This document shows positions 1-6,809 of a stretch of 13,629 nt of DNA, piece by piece. Numbering within the stretch: position 1 is the first letter of the stretch; the number at the start of each line of letters is the position of its first letter. The notes beneath the pieces are model-generated. The model had not been told where the DNA came from and made no database searches. It saw nothing but the letters and a program-made list of their open reading frames with translations. The position numbers were made by a program, and so were the translations under genes. Source of the stretch: Bradymonadales bacterium (GTDB taxonomy: Bacteria > Myxococcota > Bradymonadia > REDH01); contig CANKLS010000036.1 in assembly GCA_947483645.1 (NCBI GenBank), positions 1-13,629 of the forward strand. The letters are read 5' to 3'.

Positions 1-1300
1 CCCTTCCGCGACCCAGCCGCTGCGCTTCGATAACCATGCGGGCAATCCGCGGCGCAGCGGGCAGCGCAGCCATCACCGCACCCACCGCAGTGAGCCCCGC
101 GCTGTCGGTAGCGCCGACCCGCTCGAGCAACTCCAGCGACTGCTCCAGCGCCGCCGCGTCGGGTGGCTCATACCAGCCGAACCGGCGCGGATCCGCCTCG
201 CCCCAGGAGAGCAACGAGAGCGCCGCACCAGCGGGATCAACGCGACGAATCTCCGGCTCTTCGAACTCCCGCATGGCCCGCTCATCGTGCTCCGACCAGA
301 GACGGTAGCAGGTGCCAGGCCCCGTTCGCCCCGACCGGCCCGCGCGCTGCTTCGCAGAGGCCAGCGAGATGCGCCCCAGCTCCAACCGGTCGAGCCCCGT
401 CGCGGTGTCGAGCCGCATCACCCGCGCCAGCCCCGCATCCACCACCGCCGACACCCCCTCCACCGTGATGGAGGTCTCGGCCACATTCGTCGCCAGCACG
501 ATGCGCCTGCGGGGGCCTGCCCGCAGCGCCCGGTCCTGCTCCGCGCCCGGCAGGTCGCCGTAGAGCGGCACGATGTCGAGCGATTGCGCGGCCGCCACAA
601 CCGAGAGCCGGTCGCCGGCGCGGCGAATCTCCTCCACGCCCGGCAGAAAGACGAGCAGGTCGCCGGCCGTCTCGCGCAGCGCCTGCACCGCGGCCGCCTC
701 GACCGCATGCTCCAACTTCCGCTCCTCGGGCCGGCCGAGGTGCTTGACGGTCACAGGGAAGAGGCTTCCAGCCGTGAAGACGACCGGCGCGTCGCCCAGA
801 AAGGCCGACACCGCGCGGGTATCGAGCGTCGCCGACATGACGATGATGCGGAGGTCTGGGCGCGCCTCCCGCTGCAGCTGGCGGGCGAGCGCAAGCGCCA
901 GATCGGACGAGAGGTTCCGCTCGTGGAACTCGTCGAAGATCAAGGTGTTGACGCCCTCCAAGAAGGGGTCGTCGAGGAGCATCCGGACGAGCAGCCCCTC
1001 GGTCACCACGAGCAGCCTTGTCTTCGCGGAGGCCCGCCGTTCGTGCCGGATATGGAAGCCCACCTCGTCGCCGAGCGTCCAGCCCTGCTCGCTGGCGATG
1101 CGGGCAGCGCTCGCACGGGCCGCCACGCGTCGCGGCTCGAGCATGATCAGCCGCTCGCCCTGTTTGAGCGTCCGAGCGATAGCCGGCGGCACCCGCGTCG
1201 TCTTGCCGGCGCCGGGCAGTGCCTGCACCACCACATTCCGACCCGCCGCGTGGTGGGCCAGGATTTCGGGGAGTACATCGTCGACGGGAAGCGCGAGCAT
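1..1300 (-). CDS. hrpB: ATP-dependent DEAH-box helicase HrpB, C-terminal part missing at window edge
   Basis: The gene encodes the N-terminal 433 residues of an HrpB-type superfamily 2 helicase, a cytoplasmic NTP-dependent RNA helicase-like protein; the family is usually about 820-850 residues, so roughly half lies off the left edge. Visible motifs in order are Walker A GAGKTT (30-35), LEPRR motif Ia (54-58), the DEFH motif II with following ER (123-128), SAT motif III (156-158), and the motif VI QRAGRSGR (318-325) followed by GTCYRLW. DEFH in place of DEAH, followed by HER, is typical of HrpB. The ATG was chosen because GAAGG lies 7 bases upstream, overlapping the stop codon of the acyltransferase gene 10 bases upstream. 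The two are therefore probably co-transcribed and translationally coupled. The physiological role of HrpB is poorly defined in most bacteria. Family assignment is near certain. Confidence 0.95.
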   Translation of the reverse strand, partial: MLALPVDDVLPEILAHHAAGRNVVVQALPGAGKTTRVPPAIARTLKQGERLIMLEPRRVAARASAARIASEQGWTLGDEVGFHIRHERRASAKTRLLVVTEGLLVRMLLDDPFLEGVNTLIFDEFHERNLSSDLALALARQLQREARPDLRIIVMSATLDTRAVSAFLGDAPVVFTAGSLFPVTVKHLGRPEERKLEHAVEAAAVQALRETAGDLLVFLPGVEEIRRAGDRLSVVAAAQSLDIVPLYGDLPGAEQDRALRAGPRRRIVLATNVAETSITVEGVSAVVDAGLARVMRLDTATGLDRLELGRISLASAKQRAGRSGRTGPGTCYRLWSEHDERAMREFEEPEIRRVDPAGAALSLLSWGEADPRRFGWYEPPDAAALEQSLELLERVGATDSAGLTAVGAVMAALPAAPRIARMVIEAQRLGRGR

Positions 1301-1307
1301 CGAACTG

Positions 1308-1312
1308 CCTTC
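1308..1312 (-). promoter_or_regulatory. Ribosome binding site of hrpB inside the plsC stop region
   Basis: Read on the minus strand, GAAGG sits 7 bases before the hrpB ATG at 1300 and overlaps the TGA stop of the upstream acyltransferase gene. This supports the chosen start and suggests termination-reinitiation coupling. Confidence 0.6.
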
Positions 1313-2087
1313 AGGCCGCCGGAGGCTCAGTCGGATCGAGCAGCGACACGCCGCGCATCACCGCGATCTCCTCTCGGAGCGCCTGGATGCGGGCGCGCGC
1401 CTCGGCCTTCAGCGACTCCACATCATCCAGCGTCATCCCCTGGGTGGAGATGGGCTCGCCCACCTTCACCAGCGCCCGCGTCCGACCGATCTTCCAGCTC
1501 CCCTTCAGCATGGCATCGCGGGTGCCTCCAATCGCGATGGGCAGCACATCTGCTCCATGCTCAATGGCCAGTCGGAAGGCACCATCCTTGAAGGGCAGCA
1601 TGGTCCCGTTGGGCGACCGCGTCCCCTCCGGAAAGACCATCACCGACATGCCTTTCTTGAGCCACTCAGCCGCAAAGGCCATCGCCACGGCCGTCGAGTT
1701 GCGCTGGCCGCGCGAGAGCGGGATGTCGCCCGCCATCCACATGCACCAGCCGAAGAAGGGGATCCGATGGAGCGAAGCCTTGCTCAGCCACTTCATCTCC
1801 CAGGGGAGATGGCTCAGCAGGAAGGCGTCGCCGTTGGACTCGTGGTTGCTCACCACCACCGCCTTGCGCGGCCGGTAGGCTGGCACCGGCTGCGCCACGG
1901 AGAAGTTCCAGTAGGGCGTGGCTGCGACGCAGGCTACCGCCATGTTCCGCCAGTACCGGCCCGAGATGTAGCGGCGCGGGTCGAACAGGACCGTCACCAG
2001 AAACACGGGGATGAGCAGGATGCTTCCGACGATGATGATCGAGACCGTCGACGTCCAGAAACAGAGACTCACCAGCGTTTGCATCAT
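1311..2087 (-). CDS. plsC: PlsC-type 1-acyl-sn-glycerol-3-phosphate acyltransferase
   Basis: A 258-residue membrane-associated acyltransferase of the PlsC/LPLAT family, expected to acylate lysophosphatidic acid at sn-2 to give phosphatidic acid, at the cytoplasmic face of the inner membrane. A hydrophobic N-terminal segment (about residues 8-35) would anchor it. The catalytic NHxxxxD motif is intact as NHESNGD (81-87), motif III is FPEGTR (152-157), and the LPIAI stretch (182-186) is in the motif IV position. Length and motif spacing are normal for PlsC. Two ATG codons lie in tandem (2087 and 2084); no strong Shine-Dalgarno separates them, so the start is uncertain by one codon. It is the first gene of a leftward pair with hrpB and is transcribed divergently from the acyl-CoA dehydrogenase operon. 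Acyl acceptor specificity cannot be read from the sequence; a lyso-lipid remodelling role is the alternative. Confidence 0.9.
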   Translation of the reverse strand: MMQTLVSLCFWTSTVSIIIVGSILLIPVFLVTVLFDPRRYISGRYWRNMAVACVAATPYWNFSVAQPVPAYRPRKAVVVSNHESNGDAFLLSHLPWEMKWLSKASLHRIPFFGWCMWMAGDIPLSRGQRNSTAVAMAFAAEWLKKGMSVMVFPEGTRSPNGTMLPFKDGAFRLAIEHGADVLPIAIGGTRDAMLKGSWKIGRTRALVKVGEPISTQGMTLDDVESLKAEARARIQALREEIAVMRGVSLLDPTEPPAA

Positions 2088-2232
2088 CGTGTCGTCGTCC
2101 GAACCGGTTTGCGCGACGGGTTGTCGAGCGCCGTTACTCTGGTGCTAACCCAGACGCGCCGTCAAGAATTGCCGTCAGCGCGGCGCGTTGTTACACCGCC
2201 GCCGTTGCTCCATTCTCTAGCGATGGTGGAAG
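2088..2232. promoter_or_regulatory. Divergent intergenic region expected to hold promoters for plsC-hrpB and the acyl-CoA dehydrogenase operon
   Basis: This 145-base gap between two divergent operons is the largest in the window. On the plus strand a weak sigma70-like pair is TTGTCG (2121-2126), 17-base spacer, GCTAAC (2144-2149). On the minus strand TTGACG (2165-2160) is a good -35 match, but the best -10 at 17-18 bases is only 3 of 6. An 8-base perfect palindrome AACCGGTT (2102-2109) lies close to plsC and could be an operator half or chance. Promoter existence is inferred from gene layout; the exact boxes are guesses. Confidence 0.35.
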
Positions 2233-3408
2233 ATGTCTGGTGCCCCGTTTGACCTCTACAATCCGCGTCCCGAACACAAGCAACTCAGGGAGACCGTCTC
2301 GAAGTGGGCCGAGGCCCATGTTGACCCGCAGGCCGATGAGGCCGACGAACAGGAGAAGTTCAACGAGCCCCTTTTCCGCCGCCTCGCAACCGAACTCGGC
2401 CTCTTCGGCGTGACCGTGTCCGAGGAAGATGGCGGCCTTGGCCTCGATGCCGTCGCACTCACCATCATCTGCGAAGAGCTGAGCCGCTTCGACCCCGCCT
2501 TCGCGCTCTCCTACCTGGCCCACGAAATCCTCTTCGTGAACAACTTCTACTGCTCGTCCAACGCACGGCAGCGTGAGAAGTATCTCTCCAAGGTCATCGA
2601 TGGCACCTGGATTGCCGGCATGGCCATGTCGGAGCCCGGCGCCGGCACCGACGTGCTCGGCATGACCACCCACGCCCAGCGCGATGGCGACGACTACATC
2701 CTCAACGGCACCAAGCAGTGGATCACCAACGCCACCGTTGGCGACGCCTTCCTCGTCTACGCCAAGCTCGACCGCAGCAACCCCCGCTCCGTCACCTCCT
2801 TCATCGTCGAGCGCAGCTTCCCCGGCTTCTCGGTCGGCAAGAAGGAGAAGAAGATGGGCATGCGCCAGTCGCCCACCGCGCAGCTCATCTTCGAAGACTG
2901 CCGCGTGCCCGTCGAAAACCGCATCGGCGAAGAGGGCGGCGCCATGGTCCACATGATGCGCAACCTCGAGATCGAGCGGGTCGCACTCGGCGCCATGTCG
3001 ACCGGCATCGCCATGCAGAGCCACCACATCCTCGCCAAGTATGCCATCGCCGAGCGCCAGGCTTTCGGGCAGCCGCTCAGCGCCTTCGGCCAGATGCAGC
3101 GCTTCATCGGCGAGAGTTACGCCAAGACCGAGGCCGCCCGCGCGCTCATCTACAAGGTGGCCCTCGAGATGCACCCAGACCGCCGCAACTCGCTCGGCGC
3201 TGCAGCCGCCAAACTTGTCGCAACCATGACCGCCGAGGAGGTGGCCCGCATGGCCATCCAGACCCTCGGCGGCTACGGCTACACCCGCGAGTATCGGGTC
3301 GAGCGGCTGCTCCGCGATGCCATTCTGCTGAGCATCGGCGGTGGCACCAACGAGGCCATGCAGAAGAACATCACCGGCGACCTCCGGCGCGTGCACCTCT
3401 CCCGCTAG
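2233..3408 (+). CDS. Acyl-CoA dehydrogenase, isovaleryl-CoA/long-chain type by position of the catalytic Glu
   Basis: A full-length (391 residues) FAD-dependent acyl-CoA dehydrogenase that would introduce the alpha-beta double bond into an acyl-CoA and pass electrons to electron transfer flavoprotein. The family signature AMSEPGAGTD is at 131-140, the FAD-contacting WIT at 163-165 and LGGYGYTRE at 345-353. Medium- and short-chain enzymes carry the catalytic Glu in a C-terminal EGT motif; here that motif reads GGGTNE, with Gly370 in the Glu position. A Glu in the helix G position of isovaleryl- and long-chain enzymes is present as E248 in IERV, so the protein is probably active. The ATG is the first start after an in-frame TAG at 2218; its Shine-Dalgarno is weak and close. 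It is first in a rightward operon with two glycerolipid-type genes. Substrate, branched or long chain, is inferred only from the Glu position. Confidence 0.93.
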   Translation: MSGAPFDLYNPRPEHKQLRETVSKWAEAHVDPQADEADEQEKFNEPLFRRLATELGLFGVTVSEEDGGLGLDAVALTIICEELSRFDPAFALSYLAHEILFVNNFYCSSNARQREKYLSKVIDGTWIAGMAMSEPGAGTDVLGMTTHAQRDGDDYILNGTKQWITNATVGDAFLVYAKLDRSNPRSVTSFIVERSFPGFSVGKKEKKMGMRQSPTAQLIFEDCRVPVENRIGEEGGAMVHMMRNLEIERVALGAMSTGIAMQSHHILAKYAIAERQAFGQPLSAFGQMQRFIGESYAKTEAARALIYKVALEMHPDRRNSLGAAAAKLVATMTAEEVARMAIQTLGGYGYTREYRVERLLRDAILLSIGGGTNEAMQKNITGDLRRVHLSR

Positions 3409-3417
3409 TCCGCCGCC

Positions 3418-3421
3418 GGAG
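3418..3421 (+). promoter_or_regulatory. Ribosome binding site supporting a GTG start
   Basis: GGAG lies 5 bases upstream of the GTG at 3427. No ATG in this frame lies between the preceding gene's stop and the conserved part of the protein, so this site decides the start. Confidence 0.6.
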
Positions 3422-3426
3422 CCGCC

Positions 3427-5094
3427 GTGTCACTCTCAGACCTCCTCCCCGCGACGCTTCGCACCCGGTCGCCGATCTCCCGCCTCAACGACGAGCGCGA
3501 GGCCATCTGCCGCGAGGTTGTGGAGCGGGTCGCACGCCGCGTTGCCTTCGAGTCGGCCACCCGCCTCGAGTATACCGTGGAGGCGCTGCTCAGCGAGGCC
3601 GCCCATGTGGAGCTCGCCCGCATGGAGGAGCGCGGCCTGCCTGCCGACAAGCAGCTCTACTGGCGCAAGCTGGCCCAGACCGTCTCCCGCGCCCGCGACG
3701 AAGACAGCCTCGAAGAGCTCCGGCGGGTGAGCGAAAAGTATGCCACCGACGCCATCGGCCACTTCTCACAGGCAGCCTACTGGCTGGCGACCGGTGTGAT
3801 CCCCGCAGGCATCGCGCTCGCCCTCTCCAGCGAGGCGCGCTGGTCCATGCTCGGCGGCGGCGGCAGCCTCTCCGGGCTCGCAGACCGGGTCCGCATCGAG
3901 GGCAACATCGAGCATCTGCGACGCCTCGCGCAGCGCGGAACCCTCGTCTTCGTCCCCACCCACTCCAGCCACATGGACAACCTCCTCATCGGCTGGGCCA
4001 TCCATCAGGCAGGGCTCCCCGCCGTTGCCTACGGCGCCGAAGTCAGCCTCTTCGACAACCCGCTGACCGCCGCCTTCATGCGCAACCTCGGCGCCTACCG
4101 GGTCGACAGGCGGCTCGAACACAAACTCTACAAGGTCGTCCTCACCGAGCTCTCGCAGTGCCTCATTGAGCGCGGCTACCCGGGCCTCTTCTTCGCCGCC
4201 GGCAAGCGGAGCCGCACCAACCAGATTGAGCAGCAGCTCAAGCTCGGACTGCTCGGCTCCGTTGTCGGCGCCTACGTCCGAAATGTGACCACCGGCATGG
4301 TCCGGCCCGAGGTCTTCGTTGTCCCCGTCGTCATCAACTATGCCCATGTGCTCGAGGCCAACACGCTCATCGAGGACCACCTCCGCCATCGCGGCAAAGG
4401 GCGCTCCATCATCGAGCAGGACGAGTTTCATCAGCCGGCCCGCGTCGCCCGTTTCATCCAAGATGCGCTCGACAAAGAGGCGCCCATCAGCCTCCGCTTC
4501 TGCAACCCCACCGATGTCTTCGGCAACGAACTCGACGAGCTCGGCCGCTCGGTCGGACCGGCCGGTCAGGTGCTCGACACGCGCCGCTATCTCTGGGTCG
4601 GCGGCAAGCCAGCGATCGACCGCGATCGCGACCGCCAGTACACGCATGAGCTGGGCGGACGGCTCGTCGAGACCTTCATGAGGAACAACACGGTCTCGCC
4701 GCTCCACATCGTCTCCTTCGCGCTCTACGAGCACCTGCGACGCAAGCATGGCTCTTGGGACTTCTACGCGCTCTTCCGCTTTGCCCGCGGGCTCCGCATC
4801 TCCACCTCGGTGCTGTCGGGCGAGGTCGAACGGCTGGCACGGCTCCTGCGACGTGAGGCCGACGCGGGCCGTATTCGGCTCTCGCCAGAGGCCGCTGCGC
4901 TCGACCCTGTGACGCTGCTCCGTGCAGCCGCGGAGGGCTGGGCGACCTATCACCGGCCCGCCGTTGCGGAGCTCAACGAGGGTTATGTGCAGGTGAGCGA
5001 GCCGCAGCTGGTCTACTTCTATGGCAACCGCCTGCGGGGTTATGGGCTCGAGAACGAGCTGGCCGAAGGCACGGGAGGATACGGCCATGGCTGA
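3427..5094 (+). CDS. PlsB/GPAT-like glycerol-phosphate acyltransferase with an altered motif III
   Basis: A 555-residue protein whose central region (about 150-320) is a glycerol-3-phosphate/DHAP acyltransferase domain. Motif I is HSSHMD (179-184), matching the HRSHMD of E. coli PlsB; motif II is GAYRVDRR (222-229), like GAFFIRR; motif IV is around P300 in VVPVVINYAHV. Motif III, normally FxEGxRSR, reads FFAAGKRSR (255-263), so the conserved Glu is Ala258. That Glu is important for PlsB function, so acceptor use may differ or the activity may be weak. A hydrophobic stretch at about 116-134 suggests membrane association. The N-terminal (1-110) and C-terminal (400-555) helical parts have no family I recognise. 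It is shorter than PlsB (about 800). The GTG start has GGAG 5 bases upstream. It lies 18 bases after the dehydrogenase gene and overlaps the next gene by 8 bases. A GNPAT-like DHAP acyltransferase role is an alternative. Confidence 0.85.
   Translation: MSLSDLLPATLRTRSPISRLNDEREAICREVVERVARRVAFESATRLEYTVEALLSEAAHVELARMEERGLPADKQLYWRKLAQTVSRARDEDSLEELRRVSEKYATDAIGHFSQAAYWLATGVIPAGIALALSSEARWSMLGGGGSLSGLADRVRIEGNIEHLRRLAQRGTLVFVPTHSSHMDNLLIGWAIHQAGLPAVAYGAEVSLFDNPLTAAFMRNLGAYRVDRRLEHKLYKVVLTELSQCLIERGYPGLFFAAGKRSRTNQIEQQLKLGLLGSVVGAYVRNVTTGMVRPEVFVVPVVINYAHVLEANTLIEDHLRHRGKGRSIIEQDEFHQPARVARFIQDALDKEAPISLRFCNPTDVFGNELDELGRSVGPAGQVLDTRRYLWVGGKPAIDRDRDRQYTHELGGRLVETFMRNNTVSPLHIVSFALYEHLRRKHGSWDFYALFRFARGLRISTSVLSGEVERLARLLRREADAGRIRLSPEAAALDPVTLLRAAAEGWATYHRPAVAELNEGYVQVSEPQLVYFYGNRLRGYGLENELAEGTGGYGHG
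5073..5079 (+). promoter_or_regulatory. Strong ribosome binding site for the GpsA-like gene
   Basis: GGGAGGA lies 7 bases before the ATG at 5087, inside the end of the upstream acyltransferase gene. It fixes the start at 5087 rather than at an in-frame ATG at 5021, which would overlap the upstream gene by 74 bases. Confidence 0.8.
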
Positions 5095-6076
5095 GTCACA
5101 GCGCACCGCCATCGGCATCATCGGCGCGGGCCGCGTCGGTATTGGGCTCGCCCATGTCGTCGCCAGCCACGGCCACCGTGTGCTCCTCTACACCTCGCTC
5201 GAAGACCGAGCCGCCGAGCTCCGCTCCATCCGTCACGCGACCCAGATTGTGCCGGAACTTGCCTCGCTGCACGCAGGCGTCGAGGTCACCACCGACCCTG
5301 CGGCACTGCCCGCCGCCTGCACGCTGCTCTTCGTCACCACCTCCCGCGACTACTTTCCCAGCGTCTTTGAGCGCATCGCCTCCGAACTCGACGGCGCCCA
5401 TCAGGTTGTCCACGCCATCCACACGCTCGACGGCACCGGGCTCCGGCGTGTCTCGCAGCGCCTCATCAGCCTCTCGGCCATCCGTCAGGTGGGCGTCATG
5501 GCAGGTCCTGCCCACGTCGCCGACATGCTCGCCAGCCGCCCGAACGCAGTTGTCGTAGGCAGCGCCTACCCCCGCGTGGTCGCTGCAGTTCGAGCCGTCT
5601 TCGCCTCACGCTCCATTGTCGTCGAATCGACCCCAGACATCGAGGGCGTGGAGTACGCCGCCGCGCTCAGCCAGGTCACCACGCTGCTCGCCGGCATGAG
5701 CGACGGGCTCGGCCTTGGCGAGGCAGCCCACTCCATCCTCGTCACGCGGGGCTTCGCCGAGGCCATGCGGGTAGGGCAGGCCTTTGGCGCCTCGCCGGCC
5801 ACCTTCTCCGGGCTGGCAGGCCTGGGGCGCACCATCGACTCGGTTCGCCGCATTGAGCCCAATTACGCGCTCGGCCAGATCGTGGGCCGCACGGGCAGCA
5901 GCTCCGCGTCGGAGTCTTTCTCTGATGCGCTCGGACCGGAGGTGGCCGCAGCGGTCGTCAAGGCCGCAGCGCTCCGCGGGATTCCCGTGCCGATGACGCA
6001 GGCCGTGCACGACGCGCTCTCCGGTGCGACGCCTGTCCGCGATGCGGTGCAGCGGCTCCTCGAAGGCGACCGCTGA
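5087..6076 (+). CDS. GpsA-like NAD(P)-dependent dehydrogenase lacking the canonical catalytic residues
   Basis: A 329-residue protein with the full GpsA (NAD(P)-dependent glycerol-3-phosphate dehydrogenase) layout. The Rossmann nucleotide loop GAGRVG is at 13-18, a GPAHVAD stretch (140-146) matches GpsA GPxFAxE, and the C-terminal domain has AGMSDGLGLG (202-211), TRGFAEAMRVG (220-230) and GLAGLG (242-247), all close to E. coli GpsA. The residues that define the enzyme are changed: TKGLE becomes IHTLD (Lys to His112), ALKN becomes ALSQ (Lys to Ser195), GLGDL becomes GLGRT (Asp to Arg248), and the RNR substrate-phosphate motif becomes PNY (258-260). Ordinary glycerol-3-phosphate dehydrogenase activity is therefore unlikely. 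The ATG overlaps the acyltransferase stop by 8 bases, so the two are translationally coupled. Either it reduces a different substrate made or used by that acyltransferase, or it is a cofactor-binding regulatory pseudoenzyme. Fold assignment is strong; function is open. Confidence 0.88.
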   Translation: MAESQRTAIGIIGAGRVGIGLAHVVASHGHRVLLYTSLEDRAAELRSIRHATQIVPELASLHAGVEVTTDPAALPAACTLLFVTTSRDYFPSVFERIASELDGAHQVVHAIHTLDGTGLRRVSQRLISLSAIRQVGVMAGPAHVADMLASRPNAVVVGSAYPRVVAAVRAVFASRSIVVESTPDIEGVEYAAALSQVTTLLAGMSDGLGLGEAAHSILVTRGFAEAMRVGQAFGASPATFSGLAGLGRTIDSVRRIEPNYALGQIVGRTGSSSASESFSDALGPEVAAAVVKAAALRGIPVPMTQAVHDALSGATPVRDAVQRLLEGDR

Positions 6077-6086
6077 GCAGCCTCAG
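6073..6086. terminator. Small inverted repeat at the convergent junction, possible bidirectional terminator
   Basis: CTGAG (6073-6077), loop CAGC, CTCAG (6082-6086): a perfect 5-base stem that holds the TGA stop of the GpsA-like gene in one arm and, on the other strand, the TGA stop of the 225-residue gene in the other arm. There is no T tract, so intrinsic termination is doubtful. Confidence 0.3.
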
Positions 6087-6760
6087 TTGATGGGGTAGCG
6101 GGTGGCCACGAAGACGCCCCGTTCGAGCCGCTCCGACAGCCGCACGACGCGCCGCACTGCAGTCCACCAGACGGTCAGCTCCTCGATGTCAGCCGGCCCG
6201 AAGACTTCGCCGTTTTCGGCCTCCGTCATGATGCGGCCCAGCTCGCGAGGCGTGAGCGCTCCGAAGGCCTCCGCATGCACAGTCACATCGGTCGGCGGCA
6301 GCGCTGCACGCCAGCACTCGACCGTTGTCGCCCAGGGGAGCGTCCGGTCGGAGAGGAAGTGGAGGAAGGTGAAGATGTGTTCCGCAACGTCTGGGTTCCA
6401 GGCGTAGAGGAAGGGCGAAACCTTCTCGAACTGCCCGGCGAGGTCGGGCAGCTGTACCGCCTCGTCAACGCAGGCCAGCTCCAGAATCTGGCCCGCTGCA
6501 GCACGGTTCCACCGGTTGTTGGAGAGCGACGACTCCATTCGGTCGAGGTGGGCTGCAGCAAGGTCCCTGGCCCCCTTGTCGGCGATGCCGGCGACCAGCG
6601 CCCGCAGCGTGCCGACCGTCTCCGCGGCTCCGGCGGGCTTGCGTGCCCGCTCCACCAGCGAAGCCAGGCTCTGCTGGAAGAGCTGGTAGTCCAAGACGCC
6701 CATCACGAGGATGGGGGGCTTGTTCGATTCGCGCTGTACCGGATCGGAGAGAGAGGCCAT
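6083..6760 (-). CDS. Hypothetical 225-residue soluble protein
   Basis: I do not recognise a family. The protein has no signal peptide and no obvious membrane segment, is rich in Ala, Leu, Glu and Arg, and appears mostly helical. Trp-containing patches stand out (NRWNRAAAG about 82-90, YAWNPDV about 118-124, ELTVWWTAVRR about 194-204), as does an LTPRELGRIM segment near 168-177. It starts with ATG at 6760, preceded by an AAGG-type ribosome binding site. The gene lies 49 bases downstream of the giant surface-protein gene in the same direction and ends 6 bases from the convergent GpsA-like gene. It could be co-transcribed with the surface protein, although a hairpin between them may limit read-through. 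A cytoplasmic location is inferred. Codon use matches its neighbours, so it is a real gene with unknown role. Confidence 0.75.
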   Translation of the reverse strand: MASLSDPVQRESNKPPILVMGVLDYQLFQQSLASLVERARKPAGAAETVGTLRALVAGIADKGARDLAAAHLDRMESSLSNNRWNRAAAGQILELACVDEAVQLPDLAGQFEKVSPFLYAWNPDVAEHIFTFLHFLSDRTLPWATTVECWRAALPPTDVTVHAEAFGALTPRELGRIMTEAENGEVFGPADIEELTVWWTAVRRVVRLSERLERGVFVATRYPIN

Positions 6761-6784
6761 GGCACCTTGCGAGGTAGCGCTCTA

Positions 6785-6802
6785 CGCGGAGCAGGCTCCG
6801 CG
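6785..6802 (-). terminator. GC-rich hairpin just after the giant gene
   Basis: A perfect inverted repeat, CGCGGAG (6785-6791), loop CAGG, CTCCGCG (6796-6802), lies 7 bases past the TAA stop of the giant gene and before the next start on the same strand. It lacks a following T run on the minus strand, so it may be an attenuating hairpin or an mRNA 3' stabiliser rather than a classical terminator. Confidence 0.4.
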
Positions 6803-6809
6803 CAGGCGG

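Noticed and set aside
2102..2109. AACCGGTT palindrome as a regulator binding site
   Set aside because: Only 8 bases with no flanking symmetry and no second copy seen in the window; kept only as a remark in the promoter region.
287..2252. Overlapping plus-strand open frames of 434 and 559 residues across hrpB and plsC
   Set aside because: Arg/Ser/Pro-rich shadow translations opposite two genes with complete family motifs. They also cross the divergent promoter region.
2191..3396. 401-residue open frame on the minus strand opposite the acyl-CoA dehydrogenase
   Set aside because: Composition is dominated by Gly, Ala, Leu, Val, Glu and His without domains; the sense strand encodes a full acyl-CoA dehydrogenase.
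5021..5086. Longer N terminus for the GpsA-like protein from an ATG at 5021
   Set aside because: It would add 22 residues before the Rossmann fold with no family support and overlap the upstream gene by 74 bases. The ATG at 5087 has GGGAGGA at ideal spacing.
3766..5121. 451-residue open frame on the minus strand opposite the acyltransferase
   Set aside because: Low-complexity Glu/Gly/Val/Asp composition mirrors the sense codons; the opposite strand has intact acyltransferase motifs.
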